A stretch of 64,000 bases of DNA from Heligmosomoides polygyrus polygyrus (GCA_947396885.1 OX377202.1:71582643-71646642); one strand, 5' to 3'. Counted from the stretch's first letter, positions 46,441-59,109 are shown. A program made the numbers and translations. Notes: generated by a model from the letters alone, not told the origin.

Positions 46441-46942
46441 CCACGGATCTCCCTCGATAGAGAGCCTTCGGGCTCTCTTGTTAAGAGGGATCTCGGGCCG
46501 CTTGTCGCAGGGCCACGTGGCGCGTCCCCGGGTGGTGGATAGGGGAATTAAACGCGAACCAAATGCGACCGTGTACTGCCCAGAGACGCAGGTGGGATGC
46601 AGGGGATGGACTCCTTGCTCCTGCTGTGTCGGGTCGACGCGTTCCTTGTGCGTGGGAGCGGCATGTTCGTGCACAGTGTGCGTGGATGTGTCCGTGACTG
46701 TGCGGATTGTAACTGTGTCGGCTCGGCCAAAAGCTTGCACTCGGTAGACTGGGAGTACATGTAAGGCGATTCGAGGCCGCCTTAAGTCTCGCCCCGTCCC
46801 TTCGGGCAGTCTGGCTGGCTGCCCGGAGTACCCCTCCCGCACGACAGAGCCTGACTAGCTACCCGTGTTGTATTCCAGTCAAACACAGCAGCACTAAAGG
46901 GTCTCATTCCCCTGACCCCGAAAGAGCCCCATTTCTGCAGCG
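46441..46942 (+). promoter_or_regulatory. RTE 5' leader with strong 5'-terminal hairpin
   Basis: Begins within a few bases of a hairpin: AGAGAGCC-TTCG-GGCTCTCT (46459-46478), a stable C(UUCG)G loop, extended by CCCTC/GAGGG and GAT/ATC outside it. The very first bases GCCACG (46440-46445) can also pair with CGTGGC (46516-46521). It must include the element's internal promoter. RTE and related LINEs can carry HDV-like ribozymes at this position; I cannot fit the full double pseudoknot by eye. Confidence 0.5.
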
Positions 46943-49862
46943 ATGGGAAGGACGAGTACGGAGAGGCTGCTAAAATCTCAGGGCCTAACCAGGCTGCGCA
47001 AACTGAGAAGGACTAGGATGACGATCTGTACTTACAACGCCCGCACGCTTGCGTCGGAAGCATCCGTCGAGGACCTGATGATGCAAGCCAGGAAGATCAA
47101 GTACGACGTCATCGGACTGACCGAGACGAGAAGACACCACCCCCTACACGCCGCCTACGACTCCGGAGAAGAACTGTTCCTCGGAACATGCGACAGCAGG
47201 GGAGTAGGCGGCGTTGGTGTCCTCGTCAACACGCACTTGGCCATGAACATCGATTCGTACGAGTCTCTGACAAGCCGAATCGGACGTCTGCGACTGAAGC
47301 GATGTGGCTCCGTGCCAGCCTTGACTGTGTTCGTCGCGTATGCCCCAACATCCGACTACGACGACGAAGACGTCGAGGCCTTCTACGTGGAGCTGGAGAA
47401 GTTCTATAAGGAAGATCACACCTTCTACAAGGTGATCGTCGGCGACTTCAACGCCAAGATCGGGCCACGAAGGTCGCCGGAAGAACTTGACATCGGAACC
47501 CACGGTTTGGAGTGGAACGAGCAAGGTGAAAGGCTGTCTGAGTTTATCATGTCGACCAAGACCATCCATGGAAACTCGCAGTTCCAGGAGCCTCCCTCCC
47601 TACGATGGACCTGGGAATCCCCCGGTGGCCAGTTCCACAACGAGATCGACCACATCATCTTCAATCGCAAGTATTGCCTGACCGATGTCTCCGTCGTCCC
47701 CAAGTTTTACACGGGATCGGACTACCGCCTCCTTCGCGCGAGGTTCCGCTTTTCGCGTCAAGGAGAGCAGGCCGCGAAGCTCAAGAAGAGGAATCCCAGA
47801 AGGACCATCAACTGGGATCTCTTCACCTCTCTTGTCGGCCTTTGGGAAGATGCCGTCATGGACAACGTCGACGAGGAATACGATCGCTTCGTGCACCATC
47901 TCCACGATAGTGCTAAGGGAGCCGAGAGCTTAAAGACCACCAAGAGACGCCTGTCTCCGGAAAATCTTGAGCTGATACGCCAGCGTGGAGCAGCACGAGC
48001 GTCAGGCAACTACCAACTGACGTCCGAGCTTGCGAAGCTATGTATGCAGAGCGGCGATAAAGGAAGATCTCAAGGAGAGAAGGGCGGAAGTGTTGGCTGA
48101 AGCAGCAGAGGCAGGGCTGAGCATCCGCAATGCCTGCCGGAACTTCGCCAACTTCAAGACCAAGATGACCGCTCTCCGACGTCCTGACGGAACCATCACC
48201 TCTTCCAGAAGGACCATGGAGAAAGTCATCCACGACTTCTATTCCGATCTCTTCGATAGCCACGTCCACCTGCCCCCATGCCATCTTCCGCAGGATGGAT
48301 ACGTCGTCCCCTCTGTTCTCCCTTCCGAGATCCGACACGCCATCTCGTCGGTGAAGAAACGTACAGCACCCGGTCCCGACAGGATCAGAGCTGAACACCT
48401 GAAGAACCTCCCGCCAGCGCTCATCAACACCTTGGCGCGGCTCTTCACACGCTACCTGTCCGAATGCAAGGTTCCATCTCAGTGGAAAACCAGCAAGACC
48501 GTTTTGCTGTACAAGAAGGGAGACGTGCACGACATTGGCAACTATCGCCCGATCTGCCTGTTGTCCGTAGTCTACAAGCTGTTCACTCGAGTCATCCTGA
48601 ATAGGATTAGTAGAACGCTGGACGAAGGACAGCCATGCGAACAAGCAGGATTTCGGAGAGGATTCAGCCCGATCGACCACATACACACCATTACGAAGCT
48701 CATCGAAGTGTCGCGAGAGTACAAACTGCCGCTGTGCCTTACGTTCATCGATCTGAAGAAGGCATTCGACTCCGTCGAGACTGAAGCGGTCATGGAAGCC
48801 CTGCTCACCCAGGGCGTTCCTACTCAGTACATCAGGGTCCTTCGAGAGCTGTACAGTGGATTCACGACCAAGATCTCTCCATTCTACAACGACGTCGTCA
48901 TTGACGTGAAGAGAGGGGTTCGACAAGGGGATACCATATCCCCGAAGCTCTTCAGCGCCACCCTCGAAAACGTCATGCGCGAACTAGAATGGGAAGACAT
49001 GGGAGTGAAGGTCGACGGCCGGCAACTGCACCATCTTCGCTTCGCTGACGACATCGTGCTCATAACACCGAGCATCAGTCAGGCGGAACGAATGCTGGCC
49101 GACTTCGATCGTGTATGTGGAAGCGTTGGACTGCAGCTGAATCTTACGAAGACGATGTTCATGAAGAACGGATGGGTTTCTGATGCCCCATTCTCGCTCA
49201 ACGGAACGATTATCTCCGAATGCTCCAGCTATGTGTATCTGGGTCGCGAAGTCAACATGGCCAACGACCTAGCACCAGAGCTGAGCAGGAGAAAACGAGC
49301 GGCTTGGGGAGCTTTCAAGAGCGTCGAAGAAGTCGCGAAGAAGACGAAGAACGTCCGACTCCGTGTCCACCTATTCGACTCCACTGTTCTTCCTGCCCTA
49401 ACATACGCCTCAGAGACCTGGGCTATACGAAAGCAGGATGAACACGCGATCAGCGACGCGTAGCGTGGAATCGAGAGGACGATGCTCGGAGTGACACGAC
49501 TCACGCAAGTGAGAGAAGGCCTCCGGAGTTCCGAGCTTCGCCGACGTTCGAAGATCAGAGACGCTGTCGCATGGGCCAAGTCGTCGAAAATTAGGTGGGC
49601 CGGCCACGTAATGCGATTCGCAGACACCCGCTGGACGAGAGTCGTCACAGATTGGATTCCGCGGGATGTCAAAAGAACACCAGGACGCCCACCAACGCGT
49701 TGGTCGGACTTCTTCGTGAAAGCCCTGAACGACCGATATGACGCTCTTCGTGTCCCTCGAGCGAGGAGGATCCATTGGACCACTCTGGCACGCGACAGGG
49801 ACGAATGGAGATGCTGCTGGCGCCCGCTCGAGCATGTCGATGATCAACGGGACGACAGGTGA
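46943..49862 (+). pseudogene. RTE-type LINE ORF: apurinic-type endonuclease plus reverse transcriptase, near intact
   Basis: The product nicks the target and copies the element RNA there. Endonuclease, residues about 25-260: [30 protein letters not shown]. The final motif reads SDYRLLRA where the catalytic His of SDH is Tyr, a CAC to TAC change. RT, residues about 475-740: TAPGPDRIRAEHL, NYRPICLL, FIDLKKAFDS (catalytic Asp), GVRQGDTISP, FADDIVLI (catalytic Asp pair). C terminus: [22 protein letters not shown]. Two further lesions: a TATG tandem duplication at 48039-48046 shifts the frame between 46943-48100 and 48030-49463, and an in-frame TAG at 49461-49463 separates the last 133 codons. Ignoring these, about 971 residues, usual for the clade. 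No ORF1 was found. Confidence 0.92.
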
Positions 49863-49874
49863 TACAGGTGATAC
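49855..49874 (+). repeat. RTE 3' tail repeats
   Basis: ACAGGTGATACAGGTGATAC: short GTGATACAG units directly after the stop codon and before the target-site duplication. A related GGTGATACAGG occurs at 57757. Confidence 0.8.
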
Positions 49875-49885
49875 AGAGGTTAACG

Positions 49886-50948
49886 GGCGATATCAAACCA
49901 GCTATTTTGAGATGGGCTGCGATTTAACCTTCACATCTTAAAGTGAAAGAGAACTTCCTTCGCGATTGGCGTAAGAAATCCTGGGAAAGGCAACGCTTGG
50001 TAGTTGCTGGGATGCTCTGTCACTCTGCAGCAGGCAAGGAATGAACGAACATCTTGGCTGACCTCCGCGACAACCAAACCTCACCTCGATTTTCAGTGCG
50101 CGGTTTAGAGTGCGTTATTTTGCTAAGCAAAGCTATTAGAAAAGAATGGGTGGGACGCATTCAACCACTTATTAGCAGGGAGAGTGTCAGGAACAAGTGC
50201 AGTCAGTCAGGATAGCAAGCAAGATGGCGCGAATAGCAAGGTTCATGCGAGCGCTTGCGGTTGACAAGAGCGAAGATTGACGCAAACGCTGAAGTCCAGT
50301 ACGAGTATCGAAGGAAAGAGAGATGAGCCACAGCATGGCAACAGATAACAGAGCTTTTATAACTGCTGGTTTTTCAGAGGCTCATAGGCGTGGATAGCGA
50401 GAGAAACTGGCGTCGTCTTCACGAGCAACGGCGAACAAAAGGAGTGAGGAGACACCATGGTGCAGCTGGCGACAAAAGCCTGCTGCTTGGACATAAAACA
50501 GTTTCTAGGGAGGGGTTTTCGCCTGACGCAAGAATTTCTCTCACTCGTAAACCAGTTGCCAGGGCATTGTTACTTCATAGCCGTCCGGACCGAGCGTTGC
50601 AAAACACACAAACTCTCAGTGGTGAACTGTAGATGCATTGCCTGATCTACACTCAGGTCATCCGCTGTCAACTGACCAAGCGGTTTATTCTTTTAGAAGA
50701 ACTCAAGGCGGAATGCTGCCCAAAATGCCGTCGAGTCGTCCAGACGATTGAAATAGGCTTCAACTGATCATAAAATCGCCTTTCGATGGCACTCCAAGGT
50801 AGCGAACACTCGCAAAGGAAGGAGGTGATGAGAAAGGGTAGGATCCTGAAGGAAGAATAAGTGAGAGAAGACCTTAAGCGGTGAACATGTGGATTTTTTA
50901 AGTTGATCATTTTGGTATAGGTCAGGCCTTGCTATAATTTTGTGGTGG
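49886..50948. other. intergenic, nothing recognised
   Basis: Short open frames only; no motifs. Confidence 0.4.
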
Positions 50949-50960
50949 TATACTAATACG

Positions 50961-51301
50961 AGGGCGTGTGTAGCGCAGTCGCAGGAGGTGCCGACAGTCG
51001 CGTGCACGATACCGATACCAGGTTCCTGGTTCGGATTTTCCGCCCAGGCTAACCAAGCCTTCCATCCCCCAGGTTCAGCGAATTGACACTAAATTTGCCT
51101 ACAAAGTTTAAAACACTGACTTGCCATCGGCTGGCCACCGCAAGCCATTGCATAAGCCATATACGCAGTCCAATTTAAATACTCCAAGTCATTGTATGGC
51201 CAAATACGCATTCATGTCGCCTCCATGACATCCCGTAGAAGTAGAATGCGCAGGCGCATCCCAATAGGGATTGAGTAACGCCGTCCTTGATTCTTACTTT
51301 T
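50961..51301 (+). mobile_element. tRNA-derived SINE, mosaic copy with target-site duplication
   Basis: A box GTGTAGCGCAGTCGC, CAGGTTCCTGGTTCGG then ATTTTCCGCC, then the variant middle CACTAAATTTGCCTACAAAG and AAGCCATTGCATAAGCCATA (as in 36063-36345), directly joined to the common form AAGTCATTGTATGGCCAAAT with ATTCATGTCGCC. It therefore holds the same middle block twice in two versions. TATACTAAT flanks it (50949-50957, 51302-51310), extending to 13 bp with one mismatch. Confidence 0.85.
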
Positions 51302-51310
51302 TATACTAAT

Positions 51311-52639
51311 TCGAAACTGTCGAATTCGGAGAAAAATCGAGGAATCTTTTGATGGGCTGTTCTATAGGCAAGTCCATGGTTAATTCGTTGACAACTGAGA
51401 AGCCGTGGAAGGTTTGGTTGAGTTGAAATCTCACATTAGCCTGAACTGCGATGCGCTCTGCGTCACTGCCCCGCACTGAGCCAGCATTACGTATGTATAC
51501 TCTGTAAAATTAGTCGGAAAACCCAACAGCGAGCCTAGCACATGCGTGCTTTGCGTGAGTGTGGTGTTTCAACTCAGCCACATCAAAGCTATTCAATGCG
51601 CTTTTTATTTCCCTGGCACGAGAAAGATCATTTTTGGGGGCGATAAATAGTTCTAGCTTTGCTACACTCCTTTGTCACAGATCAGCATTGCAGTCCACAA
51701 TGCCAAGGATCGAACGTGCAGTGCACCTTTGACTTAGACGGGAAGCCATCTGTGGACAAAGGCGATAATTTCCGTTGATACTGGGTAGTTCGTCAATATA
51801 CTCCAATACACCTGACAAGCATCGACACACAAGATTAACAGTCAGGCCCTAGAAGAAATTGACAAAGCTCGAGATCTGTCATCTCGATCTGTCAGCTCGA
51901 GATTTTTTATAACGAGTGACTGTACTTTTCAAAATAGTGCAGACTTTTGGTGAATAAAACCAGCTCTCGCACCTCTTCATAGTTCTGAAACTCAGTCTTC
52001 CACAAATATACGTAACGTCCTTTACAACCTATGTGCGACCTATCGTGGAAACTGACAATAGTGCGGACTAAAGCAAGTCTACATATTTCTTTTTTACGCT
52101 GCCAACGGATGTCGCTGCCGCTTGCTAGCCTTCTATTCTGATGATTTGTTAAGTTTATATTTTTTCTACCACGGTTGATGCTGTTTCTTTCCTATTGTTC
52201 ACATATTATGTACGTCGTCTTGACGTTGATAAATAAATAAACAAATAAATAGTGTTCAACTCGAACAGAAAGAGGGTCCTGGAAAGATTCCAACTCAGCT
52301 TCATCAGGAAGCTTATGATGACATGTTTTCAGTGAATTACAGTCCAGTTCCTAACAGTCCTCAGAAGTCTGCACTTCTTTCTCCCATCACTAAACAACAG
52401 AAGAAAAACGGATGATCTTAGAATGATGCACAAAATTCTAGCCATGAAGCTGTTAATCAATCCAGGACTACATTGAGGGGCGCTGGCGAAATTTGTAAGT
52501 GGAAAGCTTAAATTCTGTCTCCTTCGCTAAATCGCGAGTTAGATCGCATTTGCCAGTCTAAGGATTCTCAGGGAATTCAGCTTGTTGCTTGGCAATTACG
52601 GCGATTTGGCAGTGCTGTCAAGCGTGCAGAAAATCTATC
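51311..52639. other. intergenic, nothing recognised
   Basis: No supported feature. AAATAAATAAACAAATAAAT at 52230 is a simple A/T repeat. Confidence 0.4.
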
Positions 52640-52732
52640 TTAAAAAATGGTTCCATTTCCTAGGTGTGGCCTACTGCGCCTCTCGAATCGCTGTTCATTT
52701 CCTTCATTTCCCAAATTCGTCTCGTAGATCAC
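52640..52732 (-). CDS. candidate terminal exon of an unidentified gene
   Basis: Strong acceptor TGCGCTTTTGCTTTTCAG, then 30 codons VIYETNLGNEGNEQRFERRS through HLGNGTIF and stop TAA (52642-52640). If the preceding exon has another phase it could instead end after DLRDEFGK. Upstream exons on this strand were not identified with confidence, so the gene is incomplete. Function unknown. Confidence 0.4.
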   Translation of the reverse strand: MIYETNLGNEGNEQRFERRSRPHLGNGTIF

Positions 52733-55700
52733 CTGAAAAGCAAAAGCGCACATGATCTTATATAATGGGCAATCAGGATGTGGAGAGGGCGGACCATTTA
52801 CTAAAGGTAAGACGGGAATCTTTCGATGGCTTGGTATTTCTCGATGACATAGAGGTGATCCCCTGCTGTCGGTGTTGCACTGCTTCAAATATGTATGGAA
52901 TGGCTGTGGTTACGTGTCACATATGTTTCAGAGATGTTGTGTTTAACGCTATCTGCGCAAGGTTTTCGTCTTTGACTTAATAAATAAATGAATAAATGCC
53001 CGTGATCGTTTAGCTAAAACCCTACGATTCTGCTCTCTCCTCACACGTTGAACGGCAAAGTTAGTTCGCACATGAAACCCACACGACAGGCAAACTCTTT
53101 TATTCATAGGTGTGATGGATGATGAGAGCGATGAACCTCTGCTTCCGCCCCTATCAAATTATCCAATGTTAAGAGGGAAAATTTGCCCGCGTGGGAAGAA
53201 CCGCGGCTGCGAGACGCTATCTACATGCTACGGTCACACATACTGTTTTATATAGAAGTGCTATAAAGAGGAAATATTCCTAATGTCTATTCTGTTCTAT
53301 AAGCCGTAAAACCCTTTTAAAAGATCGATTATTATTGAACATCCTTCTAGAGCGATTTGTGTGTGGTGCCATATGGGTTGCAAAACAGGGTTGCATTTCC
53401 GAGAACGCGGACAGGTTTTCCAGAGAATGTCGAGGGTATGTGATGTACGACTAATGTTGTTTGAAAGGAAGGCAAACGTAGTTAGATTTTGGTTAAATCC
53501 ATGTGAAGGCACATTTTAACAAAATATCTGAGCTCGTGGACCAACGGAACTCAAGGGACATTTTCTGTGCAGCGAGGTATTCAATAGGTTTACCTTTCTG
53601 AAGGCAGTTCAGGTGCTCACCATGATAAATAGAGATCTTGCGCTCGTACCCATCGTTTATAAAACGATAGTTAGGATCTACAGAAAGGCCTAATGAGACC
53701 TCGGATACCAATCCTAATTACTGTAGCGGTTAGTGAGGCAAAGTGTGCTTCCTCATTGAGTAGCACTGTTGCGGTGCTCACAGCACCGTGAGTGCATGTG
53801 ACTAGATACACTTGTTTGCCGTTGTAATCAAAAGCAGATCTATCGAGGAACGCTTTTTGAAGAAGTAGGGTGGGCGACGTGAACCGGATGCTTTCAAATC
53901 ACATTCGCTGATGAAGGAATCTGAACATTACGTGGAAGCCGCGCGATGTGCGAAGAGCCATGGTTCCAGTGGTAGTTCAGAATAGTTTACAACACAGCAA
54001 AAATGCGGTTCGGAGCGAGGTTTCTAGGATGCAAATGGCCGTCATTCCAATCCAACTAGAAGCACGTACCAGTTATATGCTATTCCACACCGAGGTTGAC
54101 CGGTTATTTTTATGGAACTGAATGCTCTGCAGGATTGGCAGCTATTTCTGCGGAACTGCCTTATGGGACATAATAGACATCATTATATTTGGAGCAACGC
54201 ATTCAGAAAGGAAAGTTCGGAAAAGGGGGCCTTTTTCTAATCTCACTCCGAACACACGACGTTGATAGCGAGAAAGAGTGTCCTGTTCACAGTCCGCAAA
54301 GGCAGCGACTGAATCGCTGACGAAAAGCATAGGAATAGATTAAAACTGTGCCAACGCCTCGCAAAATGACCAGATTCAGGCTATGGTGATGCCCTAAAAC
54401 TTCTACGAGAAGATTCTCTTTTACTGGCGACCTCATCCCATCATGACAGCATGTACTCCAGATTTTCCACTTGATTTCCGTTCCCTGGAAAGCAGCAAAC
54501 TCTCTATTGAGATGGGACTGACACCGATGAGAGCCACACTGAGTTGCTAAAATAGGAGAGCGAGTACATAGAAGTGCTTCATGCAGCACGATAAGCTTTT
54601 CCATGATTGTGAAAGCTGTTGTAACGCCACGTGCAGTTAATAGAGAGAAAATGTCAGACAACTCAGCGTAGTGTAGCGTATGTAGTTTGAAGAAGGCAGT
54701 GGAAGATTTAGAGCGGCATCGCTTTTGGTCAAAGTGATTCTTGATTTTGCAAGGGCAGAGGTTAGCCATTTAAGCAAGTAAACTCTACGATACACACTTT
54801 GGTGGCATTCAGCCGCCTCCCAGAATTTTCAAAAAACACGTAGTCGTCAGCTGGCATGAATTTAGGCAACATAAGCCAAGAGCAGCGGCTTGTGGCACTG
54901 CTGAGGTTCAACAAGTTCAGTTGGTGCGACTTCTGAACGCCCCTCTTGATGCAAGTTTGTCACCTTCCCTGACGGATGCTCCAAGTGTTGGCATTCGAAA
55001 ATAAATATGACTGCTCCATTGCAAATATTTTTGAGCAGAAGTCGACACCAAACGTGATACCCTTGGCAATAAATCAAAGGATTGGGACGAACACGGCTTA
55101 CGATAGAAGCTACAGAAGCTATAATAAAGTAGTGCTGTGCTTAGCAAGAGATCGCCCTTTTACAGTTGTCGGCTCCCTGATGAGTAGTTGCAATGCTGCT
55201 TTTCGGTGTTTAATACTAATTTCCCCTCTGATTTTCACCAATTCCTATTGTTCCACCTCTATCTCTCACCAACCTCCGTCCACAGGAGTACCCATACATC
55301 TTCACCTTCACTATCGTTCTCCATAAACGTTTTTTGACACTTTTCCTGACAGATACTGAATCTGTGCTGAATTTTTCCCCATCTCTGGGATATTAGGAAC
55401 TGCTGATTTCTTAGCGATTTTCTTCAGAACGACCCTAATTGAAATGACAGAAAATGTCTTCGGATTGTATGCAAGTATTCCACTTTCTTCTGGGAAATGG
55501 TAGATAGACAATCTAAACAGAAACGATTACAGTGAGAGTTATCCTACGAACAAGCACTGCGTGGAGTGGCAATTCCGTGTATTTCTGAAAGAACGATGGC
55601 ACTATGTATGTATACTTCAGACTTCGGACTTCTTCAGACAGCTACTTCAGACATAGTGAACACTAAACGTCGCACCTTCCATCAAACAATTGCACCATAC

Positions 55701-56565
55701 TCTGTAGAATTGTAAAACTTATGACATATTTACAAACTAACACCCATATTAAAGAAATGCTATAGGTAGTAAAGAACTTATTTATCCCACTTCCTCATAT
55801 TTTGTCTCTCTTAAACGTCTTTTGGAAACTGTTCTTAATCACTATAATGAAAGAAATGCCGTTGAAGCTCTTCGCGTTGAGGGGCATATGTTATTAGATT
55901 CATGCATCACGTTGCATTTTTATCGAAATTTCCACACATAACAAGACCAGGACTTATTCGAAGGGGCCGCTTTGTGTCGAAAATTCTCAAGGCACTGATC
56001 CCTACCGACGGAGGTAGCACTGCTAGATAAAGCAAATGATGCCGGCATGAAACTGGCAGTTCTTACCCCGCTGAGCACGAAAAGGGTTTTCTTACGAATA
56101 TCATAACTGCAGATTCTTTGGAGAACTTCACTGAGAGTTGACAAAGTCGTTTAATTTTTCCATCGTCGGCAAACAGTTAGTTTTACGACAGCAAGGGGAA
56201 AGAGGACTGGTTATCCAGTGGTTGCGCACTTAGCCGGTGTAGTCTAACCAGACTATTTGTCTCGCTCAGTCACTCGCTTTCACCAAATCGCAGTCGCCCA
56301 GTTCAGCACCCATCATTCGCCAATTCCGTCTAGCTCGCATAGAAAATGTGACAAGTACAGGAATGCGAGATCGACGCCAGAATGTGCCACCACAGTTACC
56401 TTGCTCTGTGGTGAATATTAGGGCAAACAGAAAAAAGCAAGCGAAGTATAGAGCTCCTGAAGCGCCTAAGATAAGGTGTTCGGAGAAATCTTTAAGTGAT
56501 CGGATGCTCTCGAAGTCACTGTTTTTAGCCTCTTCAAAATGCCTTTGTGTGATGGTCTTCGGGCA
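52733..56565. other. unresolved region, possible introns of a minus-strand gene
   Basis: Several minus-strand open frames (53493-53711, 54287-54769, 55311-55511, 56266-56598) have protein-like patches such as DPNYRFINDGYERKISIYHG and ALYFACFFLFALIF, the latter between an AG acceptor and a GTAACT donor. Lengths are within chance and no consistent phase chain was found. Confidence 0.25.
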
Positions 56566-56850
56566 CGAGCAAGAGAAGACGCCAGCTGTCGCATGCACCT
56601 ACATAGAACCGATACTCTTGCTTCGGCTCACTCCCGGTCAACCATAGCCATCCACGCCTTGAGATCGATGAGTTGTTTCCATCCGTCTCAGAGAATAATG
56701 AATCACTGCGTTCTTTATGGATTGGTCACTGCGATTAATGCCACTGCGATGTAGCATGTACTTAAATATCAATTCCTCACGAAATCACGCAGAAGTTGAA
56801 TGCGTGGCGCTTCCCAAACACAGCTAATCCAACATCATCCTCTTTCCGTT
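56566..56850 (+). repeat. very degenerate SINE
   Basis: CACGAAATCACGCAGAAGTTGAATGCGTGGCGC followed by TTCCCAAACAC matches the SINE tail. Only weak similarity upstream (CAGCTGTCGCATGCACC). Confidence 0.45.
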
Positions 56851-57589
56851 TGTCCCTATGTTGATTTTCCGAACGTTGTGACTGAGAACCTCCCCGACCC
56901 AGATTCGTGGTCAAACACTGGTTTACGTGCAGAAGACGTATTTTATCTCCGAGACTCCTGATTCCGAAAACAGCACGAATCATTATGACGAAAGCTAAGG
57001 TAGAACAAAGGGGAGAAAAGGCTAGAATTAATCAAATTGCTGGCGCCCGCCATATATCCTATTTCTACATCACGTCTTTAACAATTTGAATGTATTGTGA
57101 TTTGTGCTGCGACCGGTGACGTCCATCCCGTAAAGTGGGGTTTTCATTAACCATTCCACAGACCTACGGTGAGAGAGAAGTTAGGTTGTTTCGACAAAAA
57201 TCGCACTTATAATCGATTCTAGGTGTTTACAACCTGTGCTTCCTGGTAACAGTGTCGAAAGTGAGCACAGAGTTCAATGGCTATGGTGATGCTCTATTTA
57301 TCACATGTGAAACTAATCTCAAACGTTAAGCCGGAGGAATTCTAGGTCTCTAGGCAAACTCGTTTTTCCTGCTTAATTAGTTGATACGCTCTCCTCTACA
57401 ATTTCTGGAAGCGTCTGCTTATACCATTCATCAACGCAGTTTTCGCAACAATATTCACAGCGCTTTCTATTACAGCGCTGTGATTTGGCGTAAAAGATAG
57501 AATTTCAACGGAAGGAGAATGCTGGCATGAGCTGCCCTTATGGCTAACGCTTCGGCGTCTGTCACAAAATGTGGTTCACTCAATGGTGC
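56851..57589. other. intergenic, nothing recognised
   Basis: No supported feature. Confidence 0.4.
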
Positions 57590-57775
57590 ACATAAGGGAG
57601 CATTGGAGGGTTCACGACGAGTACCGCCCTGCTCGTTGGGCTTCTTTGAGAGGGCGCCGAGTGGGCAGTGTGGTGCTGCTCGTGCCCGTAGGGCGAGGAG
57701 GGTCCACTGCGGCGCGAGACAATTGCTTGAGGGCCCTAAGACCAAGGGGGTGAGGGGTGATACAGGAGATGCACC
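57590..57775 (+). repeat. possible RTE 3'-end fragment
   Basis: GC-rich; one frame reads STAARDNCLRALRPRG, comparable to the [15 protein letters not shown] end of the RTE ORF, and it is followed by GGGGTGATACAGGAG, like the RTE tail. Short and diverged, so tentative. Confidence 0.35.
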
Positions 57776-59109
57776 GTCTCAATCGGATGCGGATTACGTT
57801 ATTTGCTATAAGGGTATATCAGTGGTTTTCTACTGGTTATAAGTCTGGAGCACGGGCTCTGGAGAGATGAACGGAAACCACCGCCAACATTGCGCCCAAT
57901 ATTAGGCCTAAATATTTCATGTTGAGTAAAACCTTTACCGTAGCATGTTCATTGCTGTTAAGGATCACACGTAAAGCTCACAGCCAGGTTCACACGCGGC
58001 CATCACACGCATTAATGTTCAAAAATAGAGAGTACACGGATCTCCTTCTCAAACAAAAATTAGCAAAAATTGATTTGAATCCTCTCATTTTCAGATATTT
58101 CTTAGACGGTAGCTTGAAAGAATTTAATGTGTGTTATTGTGTCGTTCTTATAAAAAGCCGTATATCACTTTGTTTTGGCGAATAACAAGTCACAAACATC
58201 TAGTGACTGAAAACCGAATGCACTCTTGAGAGAAGAGGCGATAGTCTTGACTTCGAGGATGTCTCAAATAGGACAGGCGGGAATAATAAAGACATAGGAA
58301 TCAGCTATTTGCGCCGTTGTCGTAACTGAGTGTATGCTCATCGGAACAGGAATACCTTTAGCGAACTATGAATACGTACACACGTAACGCCTAATCCGCG
58401 TAGCCAATATCGAGTCCTGAAAGAATCGCCGTAGATTAGCCATCTCTATTAGGAGCTCCGAGAACCGAAAATGCCTCCGTGCCTTGAAAGTGTTCACGCC
58501 ACAAGGCAAATGAAACCATGATCATATAAAGGCTGGGAAAGTCCTTAGAGAAGCAAGTGGTAATTCGAATCTTACAACAAAAGTGACACCAAGTTATGGC
58601 CGATAAAGGATGAAACGACATCTCAGAACAAACGTAGTTTCATTTTCCATTTTCAGAGGCAGATGAAGTGTTGGAAAAGGCGGTTAGAAGTGAGCCAGTA
58701 AATGCAACACATAGAAAAGCCACTGGGAGTAGTGAGGTCATAGTGCCGACACATAAGCTTACCTAACACCTCTTCTCGGCGAAATATTCCTTGTCGAGAT
58801 GTCAATTCCGTCACACTCTGCACCAAAATTATAACTTGACTTTTATTCGGCTTGGGATTGGTTGGCTTCGCCTTGTTCGAAGTCTGGAAGGGTCGATATC
58901 ACACTTGAGGAACTAGTCCCGAAGATAATTTCATCTCACAGAAAGAAATTCAAAGGTGGATGGAACAAAAGCGGTGTTGAGAAAAGACATATGGCTAACA
59001 TTTGTAGTGGGAACCGAGGCGCAACAACAGTCACCATCAGATGGAGGTTGACGTTGGTGAACGGACTTAAGCGCTAGGGACCAACCCCTTCCAATGAATA
59101 CCTCATAGG
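57776..59109. other. intergenic, nothing recognised
   Basis: No supported feature. Confidence 0.4.

Larger units (their letters stand above)
46441..49874 (+). mobile_element. full-length RTE-type LINE with 11-bp target-site duplication
   Basis: AGAGGTTAACG lies at 46430-46440 and 49875-49885 and brackets 3434 bp. The element has a GC-rich 5' leader of about 500 bp, one long ORF with endonuclease then reverse transcriptase, and a short 3' tail of GTGATACAG repeats instead of poly(A), as in the RTE clade. A perfect TSD and a near-intact ORF suggest a recent insertion. Orientation is opposite to the nine-exon gene. Confidence 0.9.

Noticed and set aside
46435..46842. 135-codon minus frame and 89-codon plus frame in the RTE leader
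   Set aside because: They overlap on opposite strands in a GC-rich leader; neither resembles an ORF1 or a known domain.
47913..48926. 337-codon minus-strand open frame opposite the RT
   Set aside because: Shadow of the LINE coding strand with its codon bias; no domain.
52765..52810. Plus-strand ATG (MGNQDVERADHLLK) before a GTAAGA donor, with a TATA-like TTATATAA
   Set aside because: Only 14 codons with no partner exon, and it overlaps the intron before the better-supported minus-strand exon.
54287..54769. 160-codon minus open frame
   Set aside because: About three ORFs of this length are expected by chance in 64 kb at this base composition; no motif or splice chain.
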